A stretch of 64,000 nucleotides of DNA, taken from the NCBI RefSeq assembly GCF_002196705.1, contig NZ_NADJ01000040.1, forward strand, positions 496,001 to 560,000, in the 5' to 3' direction. The translations under genes and the position numbers were made by a program. Of the stretch, positions 1-8,036 are shown in pieces. Within the stretch, counting starts at the first letter, position 1. The number at the start of each line of letters is the position of its first letter. Source of the DNA: Desulfosporosinus sp. FKB. GTDB lineage: Bacteria > Bacillota > Desulfitobacteriia > Desulfitobacteriales > Desulfitobacteriaceae. The notes under the pieces are model-generated. The model worked only from the letters and a program-made list of their open reading frames with translations, was not told where the DNA came from and did not search any database.

Positions 1-102
1 TTTTATTTCTCTAAAAAAGAACATGACATTATAATCATTATTAGCAATCTCTTATGATTTTTAGAATAAATGGCAAGTATCTAAGAAAGGAGGGTAAACC
101 TT

Positions 103-501
103 GTGCCAGAACTCGGAAAAAAGCTTAAAGAAATTCGCTTAACAAAAGGTCTCAGCGCTAAAGAACTATCGATACGATCCGGGGTAGCTCGCAGTCTTAT
201 CAGTCAATTAGAAACTGGTAAACGTCAATCCACCGGCATAGATACCATTAGCCGTTTAGCACTGGCCCTTGAGGTTTCCCCTACCGTCTTTCTTAGCAGC
301 GACTCTCTTCCAACATCACTAGCAAACTTAGGAACTTCCGAAGATTCTCAAAACAATCAGGAACCAACTCAATTTACGCTTAAAGAAGAAAGTCGGCCTT
401 ACCTGCGTGTCGTTCAAAAAGCAGAAGAAGCCGGTCTCTCGCCAGACCTTCTGGAAGATCTGCTGGACATTATCGTTAAACTCCGTTCAGAGTCTCGTTG
501 A
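103..501 (+). CDS. XRE-family helix-turn-helix regulator
   Basis: A 132-residue cytoplasmic DNA-binding protein. Residues 5-65 form a typical XRE/Cro helix-turn-helix: the segment LGKKLKEIRLTKGLSAKEL is followed by a recognition helix around SGVARSLISQLETGKR. The C-terminal ~65 residues are acidic and may dimerise; no effector domain is recognisable. The start is the GTG at 103, because AAAGGAGGG lies at 86-94 with good spacing. A TATAAT-like box lies at 30-35. It stands alone, with the next gene on the opposite strand. The target is unknown; the family includes sporulation, competence and biofilm switches such as SinR-like proteins, but nothing here fixes the role. Confidence 0.9.
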   Translation: MPELGKKLKEIRLTKGLSAKELSIRSGVARSLISQLETGKRQSTGIDTISRLALALEVSPTVFLSSDSLPTSLANLGTSEDSQNNQEPTQFTLKEESRPYLRVVQKAEEAGLSPDLLEDLLDIIVKLRSESR

Positions 502-539
502 CCTGAAGAATCGAACTAAATGATTTTATAAATGAAATA

Positions 540-572
540 ATCCCTGATGGCCAGAGACAGTGCCACAGGGAT
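540..572. other. Inverted repeat downstream of the XRE gene
   Basis: ATCCCTG pairs with CAGGGAT, and an inner TGGC pairs with GCCA around a 10-nt loop. It may end the XRE transcript, but no clear T-run follows on the plus strand, so terminator status is uncertain. The rest of 501-727 shows nothing else that I can support. Confidence 0.45.
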
Positions 573-727
573 ATTTCTGCTTCATATAAATTATTTAATC
601 ACCTTGGATCTGAACCAAATATTCATTATGATTCTTTGTCCTCTGGTTGTTCTAAATTCTTGCATGTCTTTAGAAGAATTGACTATTTAGTTCCCATGCC
701 CTCTCAAGCATGTTCATCAAAAATTAA

Positions 728-769
728 AAGAATCCTGAATGGAGGTTACTTCAGCCATTCAAGATTCTT
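728..769 (-). terminator. Rho-independent terminator of the small Cys-rich gene
   Basis: On the minus strand AAGAATCTTGAATGG pairs with CCATTCAGGATTCTT, followed by TTTAATTTTT. It lies just past the stop codon at 774. Confidence 0.8.
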
Positions 770-773
770 AGTT

Positions 774-1013
774 TCAACTATGAATTCCTAATTTAAGACA
801 CCTTTCGCAAGAAGTATTCGGCAAATTATTAATTATCATTTTGCAGGAACAACACGGTTCGTTTAGATCCCTTGAATCTGTTCGATGCGAATCATTCTCT
901 TTTCGATCTTTTCGTTCCGATAATTCAGATATTCTTTTTTCTTTTGAGTGAGCTCCATAATTAAAAAGTAATAAAATTGTCAAGAGAACGAGATAAATTA
1001 ATACGAATTTCAT
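774..1013 (-). CDS. Small cysteine-rich membrane-anchored protein under c-di-GMP riboswitch control
   Basis: A 79-residue protein that I do not recognise. Residues 2-18 are a hydrophobic N-terminal segment (an anchor, or an uncleaved or cleaved signal). A highly charged Lys/Glu/Arg/Asp stretch follows to about residue 50. The tail has five cysteines in CCSC and CERC patterns, possibly for metal binding or disulfides. The ATG at 1013 is preceded by GGAGGG about 6 nt upstream. The gene has its own terminator and a c-di-GMP-I riboswitch ahead of it, which supports real expression and suggests a role in the switch between motile and sessile life. Function is unknown. Confidence 0.7.
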   Translation of the reverse strand: MKFVLIYLVLLTILLLFNYGAHSKEKRISELSERKDRKENDSHRTDSRDLNEPCCSCKMIINNLPNTSCERCLKLGIHS

Positions 1014-1051
1014 GTCGATCCCTCCAATTCAGAAGATAACTCATGTCGATA

Positions 1052-1092
1052 ATTTTAATAAAATAAATCGCTTACCTAAAAGGCAAAGCGAT
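1052..1092 (-). terminator. Riboswitch expression-platform terminator
   Basis: On the minus strand ATCGCTT, with inner GCC, pairs with GGT and AAGCGAT, followed by a U-rich run (1051-1065). It lies between the c-di-GMP aptamer and the start codon at 1013, so ligand binding may control read-through. The direction of control (on or off) is not resolved. Confidence 0.6.
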
Positions 1093-1111
1093 AATCAGCA
1101 ATTTGTTCGTT

Positions 1112-1195
1112 TGGCGGCTTGGCAGTCATCAGCTTTACCTGGGAAGACCCATAGCTTTGCGTCCTTAGTTTTCACTAAGTTTGCCCTTATCGCAA
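1112..1195 (-). promoter_or_regulatory. Cyclic di-GMP-I (GEMM) riboswitch aptamer
   Basis: Read on the minus strand, this region shows the GEMM-I landmarks in order. GGGCAAAC comes first, then a stem CTTAG/CTAAG capped by a GAAA-type tetraloop, then the conserved GGACGCAAAGC, a GGGTC arm, and finally GATGACTGCCAAGC with its tetraloop-receptor side. The spacing matches clostridial GEMM-I aptamers. It sits 99 nt upstream of the small cysteine-rich gene, with a terminator between. The call rests on sequence pattern only; a covariance-model search was not possible. Confidence 0.82.
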
Positions 1196-1335
1196 TATAT
1201 TACTATTAAGTGTTAAGCAATTGTAACACGAAGAATGTAAATATTATGTCGAAATAAATCTTTTTAATGTAAAATTTTACTCCATTTTTTAATTTTCTAC
1301 AACAGAGTATGACAAAGTAAGGGTTATTCAGGATG

Positions 1336-1383
1336 AAGTTTAAATAAAGGTTAGGGTCTCGGTCCCTAATTCTATTTAAACTT
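1336..1383. repeat. Long imperfect hairpin in the 1210-1496 gap
   Basis: AAGTTTAAATA pairs with TATTTAAACTT, and an inner TTAGGG pairs with CCCTAA. No T-run follows on either strand. It lies between the terminator of the repeat protein and the riboswitch transcription unit, and may be a transcript end or a small mobile-element trace. No gene is seen in 1210-1496. Confidence 0.5.
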
Positions 1384-1439
1384 ATTACAGTTTATAGCGG
1401 ACTTCTTGCTTTAGGTTCGACTGTCTACAGAAAACAAAA

Positions 1440-1468
1440 CCTCAAATCCTTGCGGCAAGGACTTGAGG
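1440..1468 (-). terminator. Terminator of the exported repeat protein gene
   Basis: On the minus strand CCTCAAGTCCTTG pairs with CAAGGATTTGAGG, followed by TTTTGTTTT. Confidence 0.8.
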
Positions 1469-1496
1469 TATCATCATGATTTTTCCATATCTATCA

Positions 1497-3842
1497 TTAA
1501 TCGTTCGTCATATATGAGCCATTCTTAGCATTGGACAATATTTTGTTTACGTCGTCTACCAATTTTTGAATTTCTTCTAACAGTAATTCAGAACCTTTGA
1601 CTGATTTCGCTGCAACAATCGCCTTATCATAGTTACCTTTATATCTTCCAACAGCACCTTTTATCCCTGCTAAGGCAAAATCAGAAAATTGTTCCGTTCC
1701 ATCGTTGATTAATTGTAAACTTCGAGGAGGTACAGTTGTTGCATTTACACTATTCACTGTTTTTTGAACTTCATCCAGAGTTAAGTCAGATCCCTTGGTT
1801 TTCAAGGCTTTCGCTATTGCGCTATCGTATTTTTCTTTGTCAGTTATAATAGCTTTTGTCACCCCAGCTATTGAAAAGTCATTATATAGCTCTGTTCCTT
1901 CATTAATTGCAGCTAAGGCAGTTGCTGCTCTTGCGTTTACATTGTCTACTGCAGCTTGTACTTCATTTAGGGTTAAATTTGAACCCTTTTTATTAATATC
2001 AGTTATGATTTCTGTATCATAGAATCTTTTGAGTGCGCCAATGGCTCCTTTTACTCCCGCCATTGCATAATTAGAGAAATCCTTTGTTCCTTCATTAATT
2101 AAGTTTAAGGCTACAACAGCAGCGGCCTTATTAACCTTGTCTACTTGAGTTTGAACTTCAGATTTTGTTAAAGGAGGTCCATTTGATTCTCTTGCTGCTT
2201 GTATTGCCGCATCATATTGTGCCTTGTTTTTGGAAAAAGCATCTTTTATTCCGGCCGTAGCGAAATCATCAAAACTTTCAAGTCCTCCGTTGATTAACAA
2301 AAGTGCGCTCCATGGAGCTGTAATATTTACTTCATCTACAATTTCTTGCACATTAGCAAGTTCTAACATCGAACATCGTTTTCCTCGTTCCGTCGCTATT
2401 GCAAGATCATAGCGTTCCTTGTTAGCCTCAGCTGCTTTTGTTATTCCCGCTGTTGCGAAATTAGAAAAAATCTCAGTCCCAGCATTAATTGACGCTAAGG
2501 CGCTTGAAGCAGCTGCTGCGTTAACGTTATCCACTGCTTCTTGCACTTCAGCTAATGATAAACTAGTCCCTTTCTTTTTCAAAGCTGACGCAATTGCCGT
2601 ATCATATTCTGACTTGCTTGTTTTAATCGCTTTCTTTACTCCTGCCGTTGAGAAATCCGTAAAAATTTCCGTTCCTCCATTAATAGCAGTCAAACCGGCA
2701 GCGGCAACAGCCTCGTTTACTTTCTCTATTGTTTTCTGCACTTCTTTTAAGTTCAGATCTGATCCTTTCGTTCTCTGATCATCTGCTATGGCAGAGTCGT
2801 AACCTGCCTTGTTAGCCTTAAGAGCGTTCTTTATTCCGGCAATTGCAAAATCCGAAAAGTCTTCTGTTCCTTTATTAATAGCAGCTAAGGCTGCTGCAGC
2901 TGCTTTTGCATTTATACTATCTACTGCTTTTTGAACTTCAGCAGTAGTTAAGCTAGTCCCCTTGATTCGCAAAGCATCAGAAATAGCAGAATCGTATCCT
3001 GCCTTGTTCCCTTTAACGGCATTCTTTACACCGGCCATTGCAAAATCAGGAAAAGTCTCTGATCCCGCATTAATTGCGGATAAGGCAGTCTCGACATTGC
3101 TTGTATTTGTGCTTTCAACTATTTTCCGAACTTCAACCAGGGTTAAGTTTAAGCCCTTAATTTCCTTAGCATCTGCGATTGCCGCATCATATTCCGCTTT
3201 GTTAGCTTTAACCGCTTTAGTTATTCCGGCCTTTGTGAAATCTTCAAATAACTCTGTTCCACTGTTAATTGCTGACAGTGCATCTGCAACGATAGTTGTA
3301 TTCACGCTATTCACGGTATTTTGCACTTCATTTAAGGTTAATCTGGATCCTTTAATTTTGAAAGCAGCTGCAATAGCAGAATCGTAGTTCGCTTTGTTAG
3401 CTTTAACCGCTTTGGTTACTCCCGCAGAGGCGAAATCATCAAACACCTCTGTTCCAGCATTAATTGATAATAAAGCGTTTGCGGCAGCTGTTTTATTTGC
3501 ACTATCTACAGTTTTTTGAACCTCAGATAGGGTCAAGCTAGACCCTTTAATTTTCAGAGCAGACGCAATAGCGGAATCATATTCTGCTTTGTTTGCTTTA
3601 ATAGCTTGAGTTACTCCAGCTGTTTTAAAATCAGAAAAATCCTCTTTCCCACTATTAATAGCTGATAATGCTATCACTTTTGCGGATGCGGATTTATTAC
3701 TTTTACCGAGATCATTAGCCATATACCTTATGTTTCCTGATCCAATAGTTTGGGCTTGTGCAGACTGAATAGGCACACCATTTAAGAGGAGAAGATTCAT
3801 TGTGAATAAAGCAATTTTAACCTTAAGTCCACTAGAAAGCAC
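1497..3842 (-). CDS. Exported protein with eleven tandem ~66-residue repeats
   Basis: A 781-residue protein. Residues 1-31 form a signal peptide (Lys, then a Leu-rich core, ending SAQAQ). From about residue 57 to the end the protein is eleven repeats of about 66 residues. Each has the pattern A-L-x-x-I-N-x-G-x-E-x-F, then D-F-x-x-A-G, A-N-K-x-x-Y-D-x-A-I, K-G-x-x-L-T-L-x-E-V-Q and V-D-x-V-N. The repeats are Ala/Lys-rich and look alpha-helical. The start is GTG at 3842 with AGGAG about 12 nt upstream; an internal ATG at residue 15 is less likely because it would cut into the signal peptide. There is no catalytic motif, cell-wall sorting motif or SLH domain. A surface or matrix fibre is an inference. 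The repeats differ enough at the DNA level to be old rather than freshly duplicated. Confidence 0.82.
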   Translation of the reverse strand: MLSSGLKVKIALFTMNLLLLNGVPIQSAQAQTIGSGNIRYMANDLGKSNKSASAKVIALSAINSGKEDFSDFKTAGVTQAIKANKAEYDSAIASALKIKGSSLTLSEVQKTVDSANKTAAANALLSINAGTEVFDDFASAGVTKAVKANKANYDSAIAAAFKIKGSRLTLNEVQNTVNSVNTTIVADALSAINSGTELFEDFTKAGITKAVKANKAEYDAAIADAKEIKGLNLTLVEVRKIVESTNTSNVETALSAINAGSETFPDFAMAGVKNAVKGNKAGYDSAISDALRIKGTSLTTAEVQKAVDSINAKAAAAALAAINKGTEDFSDFAIAGIKNALKANKAGYDSAIADDQRTKGSDLNLKEVQKTIEKVNEAVAAAGLTAINGGTEIFTDFSTAGVKKAIKTSKSEYDTAIASALKKKGTSLSLAEVQEAVDNVNAAAASSALASINAGTEIFSNFATAGITKAAEANKERYDLAIATERGKRCSMLELANVQEIVDEVNITAPWSALLLINGGLESFDDFATAGIKDAFSKNKAQYDAAIQAARESNGPPLTKSEVQTQVDKVNKAAAVVALNLINEGTKDFSNYAMAGVKGAIGALKRFYDTEIITDINKKGSNLTLNEVQAAVDNVNARAATALAAINEGTELYNDFSIAGVTKAIITDKEKYDSAIAKALKTKGSDLTLDEVQKTVNSVNATTVPPRSLQLINDGTEQFSDFALAGIKGAVGRYKGNYDKAIVAAKSVKGSELLLEEIQKLVDDVNKILSNAKNGSYMTND

Positions 3843-4079
3843 ATTAGTTCACACTCCTATATGATATATTACAAAAAATACAATCTATCCCCCTCTTTCA
3901 AAGCTAAACCTTATATGTAAATTCTATCCATGATTTAAAAATCCTGTTAATATTTTTACTTTTTCTAAATATTAATGAACTTATGTGACAGAATTACTGC
4001 ATCGATTAATGATCTGAATGCCCCTCCCACTACTATCTGTAACTGAACGAACAATATCGTTCTTCTTTAAAGAAAGAAG

Positions 4080-4104
4080 CCCTTCGAAGAAAATCTTCGA
4101 AGGG
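4080..4104 (-). terminator. Terminator after the truncated hepT
   Basis: CCCTTCGAAGA pairs with TCTTCGAAGGG and directly abuts the stop codon at 4105. On the minus strand a CTTCTTTCTTT run follows. The position right after the deletion point shows that hepT lost its 3' half. Confidence 0.75.
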
Positions 4105-4302
4105 TTACTTTCTTAGCCTACTGAATTCTATAATGAATGTTAAGTCAATAGCTGCCTCACAGCCTCTTTGTATATTCAGAATAATTGAATCCTGCTTTGT
4201 ATAGTTTTCCAGATTTTTTGGGTTGTTTTCATATTCCTCATAAATACGCTCAACACAACGCTCAATAATCGAGCATTTGTTATAAACCACATCATCCCCC
4301 AT
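4105..4302 (-). pseudogene. hepT: Truncated HepT-family toxin (HEPN ribonuclease)
   Basis: The readable part matches the N-terminal half of HepT (DUF86/HEPN): IERCVERIYEEYENNPKN, then an ENYTKQDSIILNIQRGCEAA segment. Family members run to about 135-150 residues and carry an R-x(4-6)-H ribonuclease motif near residue 100. Here the frame diverges after AAIDLT and stops at about 65 residues, so the catalytic motif is missing. I place the start at the ATG at 4302, overlapping the antitoxin gene by 11 nt; an in-frame ATG at 4314 is also open. It is probably inactive as a toxin. Confidence 0.75.
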
Positions 4303-4714
4303 AGATCGTCCCACTCTCTTTTATCCTTTTTAGAATAAGTGCCCGTTCCTCATTAAGAAGAGCGTACTCTTTGTACGTACGAATGAAATAATATTTCCGT
4401 CGCGTCTCATCCTGACAATAAAGAACTTTTCCGTATCCAACCACTTGAACTTGAAACACAGTGCTAACTAACTTCAAGTTAATACAATCACAACTCTTAC
4501 CTAGTAAATCGGCCAAGTCTTGAGCCATACAAAAAGACTGATATTCATTAACGACCTGATCGGTCAGATAAGCGATATCAATATCACTATCCCCGCGGGC
4601 TCTGCCCTTGGCATAGGAGCCAAATAGGATAATGAGCCAAGGAGCTACAGATTTTCTTAACGTATGGATAATAGTCTCTATTTGCTTTGAATGAAGTTCA
4701 AGATGGCCCTCCAT
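4292..4714 (-). CDS. mntA: MntA-like nucleotidyltransferase antitoxin
   Basis: A minimal nucleotidyltransferase of about 140 residues. The catalytic signature is intact: GSYAKGRARGDSDID, with the G-S and D-x-D residues. MntA proteins neutralise their partner HepT by AMP-ylating a tyrosine next to its active site. I choose the ATG at 4714 because AAGGAG lies 9 nt upstream; a longer in-frame TTG start at 4735 would run through that ribosome binding site. It overlaps the start of the truncated hepT, as in the usual operon. With the toxin broken, this antitoxin may be a relic or may act on related HepT toxins elsewhere in the genome (inference). Confidence 0.85.
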   Translation of the reverse strand: MEGHLELHSKQIETIIHTLRKSVAPWLIILFGSYAKGRARGDSDIDIAYLTDQVVNEYQSFCMAQDLADLLGKSCDCINLKLVSTVFQVQVVGYGKVLYCQDETRRKYYFIRTYKEYALLNEERALILKRIKESGTIYGG

Positions 4715-4740
4715 TAAAATTAGCTCCTTCTCCAAAAAAA

Positions 4741-4772
4741 TACAACCATATTATGCCAATAATATGGTTGTA
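4741..4772 (-). terminator. Terminator of the phd-parE operon
   Basis: TACAACCATATTAT pairs with AATAATATGGTTGTA, with a T7 run on the minus strand at 4734-4740. The T-run merges into the ribosome binding site of mntA. Confidence 0.88.
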
Positions 4773-4782
4773 AATAAAGCCA

Positions 4783-5088
4783 TTATTTCAATAAGTCGGG
4801 ATAATCCCTCATTCCATGAAGTACTCTGTATACTACGACCTCGTCATCAATTACCTTATAAAATGCGATGTAGCTATCGATAATCAGCATACGGTATTCC
4901 TGTTTTGCCAACTCATTATCCGGTACAATTTTACCAATATGCGGAAGCTCCGCAAGAGTATCTATTTTGTCAGTAATCTTGTTGATCACTACAAGCGCCG
5001 ATTTCGGACTGCCTTCTGCAATATAAAGATATATTTCCCCAATGTCCTCTCGCGCAATCTGTAATATCTTAATCTTATACTTGCTCAT
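4783..5088 (-). CDS. ParE/RelE-superfamily toxin
   Basis: A 101-residue protein with the ParE/RelE fold pattern: N-terminal KIKILQIAREDIGEIYLYI, a central helix, L-P-x-x-G near residue 53, EYRMLIIDSYIAFYKV and a C-terminal VVYRVLHGMRDYP strand. ParE members poison DNA gyrase and RelE members cut ribosome-bound mRNA; the sequence alone does not settle which applies, but R-x-L/V-H-G-x-R-D is typical of ParE-type proteins. Its start overlaps the antitoxin stop by 14 nt, so the two are translationally coupled. A strong terminator follows. Confidence 0.88.
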   Translation of the reverse strand: MSKYKIKILQIAREDIGEIYLYIAEGSPKSALVVINKITDKIDTLAELPHIGKIVPDNELAKQEYRMLIIDSYIAFYKVIDDEVVVYRVLHGMRDYPDLLK

Positions 5089-5344
5089 TGTGCAGACCTC
5101 TGATATATTCTCTCACATCATCTGTTGAATAGGTAGGAGCGCCGCTAAGACGTTGTTGTTCAGCCTCTAAAAGTTTGGCCCTCAGGTTAAGCATTGCTTC
5201 CCTGCGTTCAAATGCAGCAATGCTCATTACAACTAACTCACCCTCACCATTTTTGGTCAAATAAACAGGTTCAGACTTTTCTTTACATATTCTTGTTATT
5301 TCACCAAGCTCTGTCCTTAATGCAGATGTGGGTTTAATAATCAC
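5075..5344 (-). CDS. Phd/YefM-family antitoxin
   Basis: An 89-residue antitoxin of the ParE-like toxin encoded downstream. The N-terminal part matches Phd/YefM: a TSALRTELGEI segment and the PVYLTKNGEGELVVMS core. The charged C-terminal half should wrap the toxin. The start is GTG at 5344, preceded by AGGAGTG. The pair is expected to autorepress through this protein's DNA-binding N-terminus (family knowledge). Confidence 0.88.
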   Translation of the reverse strand: MIIKPTSALRTELGEITRICKEKSEPVYLTKNGEGELVVMSIAAFERREAMLNLRAKLLEAEQQRLSGAPTYSTDDVREYIRGLHNEQV

Positions 5345-5387
5345 GATCTATCACTCCTGTGCAAAATTCTGACTTAATTATGATCTT

Positions 5388-5417
5388 ATTATATGCCAGG
5401 TTTAGCACAAATATCAA
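5388..5417 (-). promoter_or_regulatory. Likely promoter of the phd-parE operon
   Basis: On the minus strand there is a TTGATA box (5417-5412) and a TATAAT box (5393-5388) with an 18-bp spacer, about 45 nt upstream of the GTG start. Confidence 0.6.
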
Positions 5418-5425
5418 TGCGATTT

Positions 5426-5974
5426 TCAATTGAAGATGACGCCATCTTCCACAAACCTTTGATATTTCAGCCTCTTGGGATCCTTAAAATAGCCCAATAT
5501 CTTATAGGTATCTGCCAATGAATTCTCTATTTCCTCTTGAACGTAACTCTGGTAACTACTCCAGTTATACTCCTGTGGCCTTTCCACCATCTCTGCCTTC
5601 ACTGGATTAAGATGAATATAGCGGCTAACTTCAAGGTAATAAGGATTGTTATCCACCAGTTCCCAACGAAAACGTCCTTGAAAAAGATGACCGACAAAGC
5701 TGTACTTCTGATTGAAATAAACCGCATAGTCCTTATTAATATGATACATGATCTTAGTGATGTCTACAGTGGTTGTCTCAATTAGTAAATGAACATGGTT
5801 ATCCATTAGGCAATAAGCATGAAGTAAAAAAGGACAAATAACTTTCAACCGTTTCAAAACAATAAGATAAAATTCACGATCCTCGTCATCCCGAAAGATA
5901 TTTTGCTGGTGATTGCCCCGGCACATGATATGATATGTATCACCTGGAACCCAAACCCTTCTCTTCCTTGGCAT
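5426..5974 (-). CDS. REP-associated tyrosine transposase-like protein (Y1 HUH family)
   Basis: A 182-residue Y1-type HUH endonuclease related to IS200 transposases. Features visible: PRKRRVWVPGDTYHIMCRGN at the start, the HUH motif in MDNHVHLLIE, a candidate catalytic tyrosine in NKDYAVYFNQKY, then GHLFQGRFRWELV and VSRYIHLNPVKAEMV. These are hallmarks of RAYT proteins. RAYTs act on short palindromes in single-stranded DNA. I see no paired IS200-type ends and no REP-like palindromes next to it, so it looks like a single-copy domesticated gene. The start ATG at 5974 is followed by a basic N-terminus; the protein is near the short end of the family. Confidence 0.85.
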   Translation of the reverse strand: MPRKRRVWVPGDTYHIMCRGNHQQNIFRDDEDREFYLIVLKRLKVICPFLLHAYCLMDNHVHLLIETTTVDITKIMYHINKDYAVYFNQKYSFVGHLFQGRFRWELVDNNPYYLEVSRYIHLNPVKAEMVERPQEYNWSSYQSYVQEEIENSLADTYKILGYFKDPKRLKYQRFVEDGVIFN

Positions 5975-6081
5975 AACCCCACCTCATTTATCCCTTGTTC
6001 AAGTAATTCTCCTTATTTTACCACGACCAAAGTATTCCTTCTACAATAAAATCTACTCAACTCCAATTACCTAAGCCTTCT

Positions 6082-6375
6082 TTAAAATGTCGAATTTTCC
6101 AAGATATCGGAGGTTCCAGGAACCTGTCCGGAACGGTGACCAACGGGAGACGTTCCGGCGAATAAGCACGCCGTATGAGCGTAACTGTCAATTCCTTTGG
6201 CCAACCCACTAACCACGGTTACCCCTTGTTGAGCCAGGTCTGCCGAACGCGGACCATTGTCTCGTTCAGAAAGATTCAGGAAACCAACTGGTAACAGATT
6301 CGGAGTCTTTAGACATAGCAGCAGATGAGGCGACTTTGTACCGGCTAAAAAAATGGTTTCAAATACGGTTGCCAT
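6082..6375 (-). pseudogene. dprA/smf-like gene fragment
   Basis: A core segment, LAQQGVTVVSGLAKGIDSYA, clearly matches the Rossmann-like part of DprA (DNA-processing protein of transformation). The flanking residues do not read as DprA and the reading frame is short (97 codons), whereas intact DprA has about 290-370. Part of the N-terminal SERDNG region also hints at scrambled homology. It lies just left of an IS21 element and is a decayed fragment. Confidence 0.6.
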
Positions 6376-6566
6376 ATTTTCTTGGCTGTCTTAGTGCAAT
6401 CGCTATCCGTCTCGGACAAATCCCTGTGAAAGAGCCGTCCATCTATAAACGCTAAAATAAAAGTGAGCCAAAAATAAGGGAAACGCCAGGAAAAAAGTGA
6501 GCCACTTCTATAAAAAAACCTGTATAGTTCAGTAAAGAGAAAAGCTGACGTACAGGGGGAGAAAGG

Positions 6567-8036
6567 GTGTCAATAGAAGTGGATATTTACGAAAAGATAC
6601 GCTATTTGCACGTACATGAGGGCAAGTCACAAAGGGCAATTTCTCAGATGCTCGGGATATCACGCAATACGGTCAAAAAATACTGCGAAGGATCACAGGT
6701 CCCCTGGGTACGTCAAGGAACAAGTGGTCGTCAGCGATATGTGGTTACTAATGAGGTCATGGATTTTATCAAAAACTGCCTAGCCATTGATGAAACAGAA
6801 AATATTAAGAAACAGAAACACACTGCTAAGCGAATATATGACCGCCTTGTGGACGAAAAAGACTTCAAGGGCGGCGAATCAACTATCCGGGAAATCGTAG
6901 CTGAACTAAAAGGCAAACAGGCAAAAGTATTTGTCCCATTGTCTTATGATCCGGGAGAAGCGATTCAGATCGATTGGGGCGAAGCAACCGCATACATCAG
7001 TGGCAAAAAGACGAAGTTGAACTTGTTTTGTATGAGGGAGTGTTACAGTGCAGATATCTACTGCCGGGCATATTACCGCCAGAACGAGGAAAGTTTTCTC
7101 GAAGCCCAAATCATCGGCTTTGACTATTTTGAAGGTGCCCCAAAACGGGTGATATTTGACAATGCTAAAGTAGCCGTTAAGGAAGGGTTCGGTACCCATG
7201 CCAAAGCCCAAGACAGATACCTTGCGTTGGCCGCACATTATGCCTTTCAATGCGACTTTTGTAATGTAGCGTCGGGGCATGAAAAAGGGCTGGTCGAGGG
7301 ACTTGTAGGCTGGGTGAGGCGCAATGTTTTAGTGCCCATACCTCGAGTAGAAACGATTGACGAGCTAAATACAGAAATACTGCGCAGGTGCTTAAAATAC
7401 CGTGAACATAAGATAACTGGCCGCGAGCAGACCGTCGGTGAGATGTCCATGACCACTAGAGTCATGCTGACATCACTGCCACGATATAGATTTGACCCAA
7501 GCAAGAGCATAACACAAAGAGTTAGTGATTTTTCAACGGTGAGGTTTGACTACAACCACTACTCCGTGCCAGTTAAGTACGCTGACAAAGAAATCAGTAT
7601 TAAGGGCTACGGTAACGAGATAGTGATGATATACAGAAATACTGAGATAGCCAGGTATCCTCGCTGTTACGAACGAGGACAAACCAAATATCGTCTTGAA
7701 CACTACATAGACCTGATTGAAAAGCGTCCTCGCAGTGTTTTCAATGCCAAGCCTGTAAAAAGTACCCTAACAACACAATTGCTGGAGATCGGCAGACGGC
7801 TTTCTGGCCCGCGTGAAATGGTCAAGTTGCTAAGGCTTTGTGTTGACTATGGAGAGGACAAGGTTCTGAGAGCAATAGCCTCTCTGAAAAGTCCCGAACT
7901 ATCGGTCGATCACATAAGAGCTTTTCTAACGCCGATTAATACACCTGAAAAAATACCTGTAGAAATAGATATTCCGGTGCCCAAGCCTCAGTTTGAAAAG
8001 TATAACGTTCTGATGAACAGGGGGGCTGCGGTATGA
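6567..8036 (+). CDS. istA: IS21 transposase IstA
   Basis: A 489-residue DDE transposase. An N-terminal helix-turn-helix (SQRAISQMLGISRNTVKKYC) is followed by the rve/DDE catalytic core, with the first Asp in IQIDWGEA, the second in IFDNAKVAV and the Glu in GHEKGLVEG. A C-terminal region follows that binds the end repeats and IstB. The start is GTG at 6567 after GGGGGAGAAAG. The stop overlaps the istB start (ATGA), which couples the two proteins. Confidence 0.95.
   Translation: MSIEVDIYEKIRYLHVHEGKSQRAISQMLGISRNTVKKYCEGSQVPWVRQGTSGRQRYVVTNEVMDFIKNCLAIDETENIKKQKHTAKRIYDRLVDEKDFKGGESTIREIVAELKGKQAKVFVPLSYDPGEAIQIDWGEATAYISGKKTKLNLFCMRECYSADIYCRAYYRQNEESFLEAQIIGFDYFEGAPKRVIFDNAKVAVKEGFGTHAKAQDRYLALAAHYAFQCDFCNVASGHEKGLVEGLVGWVRRNVLVPIPRVETIDELNTEILRRCLKYREHKITGREQTVGEMSMTTRVMLTSLPRYRFDPSKSITQRVSDFSTVRFDYNHYSVPVKYADKEISIKGYGNEIVMIYRNTEIARYPRCYERGQTKYRLEHYIDLIEKRPRSVFNAKPVKSTLTTQLLEIGRRLSGPREMVKLLRLCVDYGEDKVLRAIASLKSPELSVDHIRAFLTPINTPEKIPVEIDIPVPKPQFEKYNVLMNRGAAV

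Noticed and set aside
1012-1209. Plus-strand 65-codon frame
   Set aside because: It is antisense to the c-di-GMP riboswitch and its terminator, with no ribosome binding site.
1795-3387. Several plus-strand open frames (for example 2419-2778 and 2962-3387) opposite the repeat protein
   Set aside because: They recur with the repeat period and mirror its codon bias; none has a ribosome binding site.
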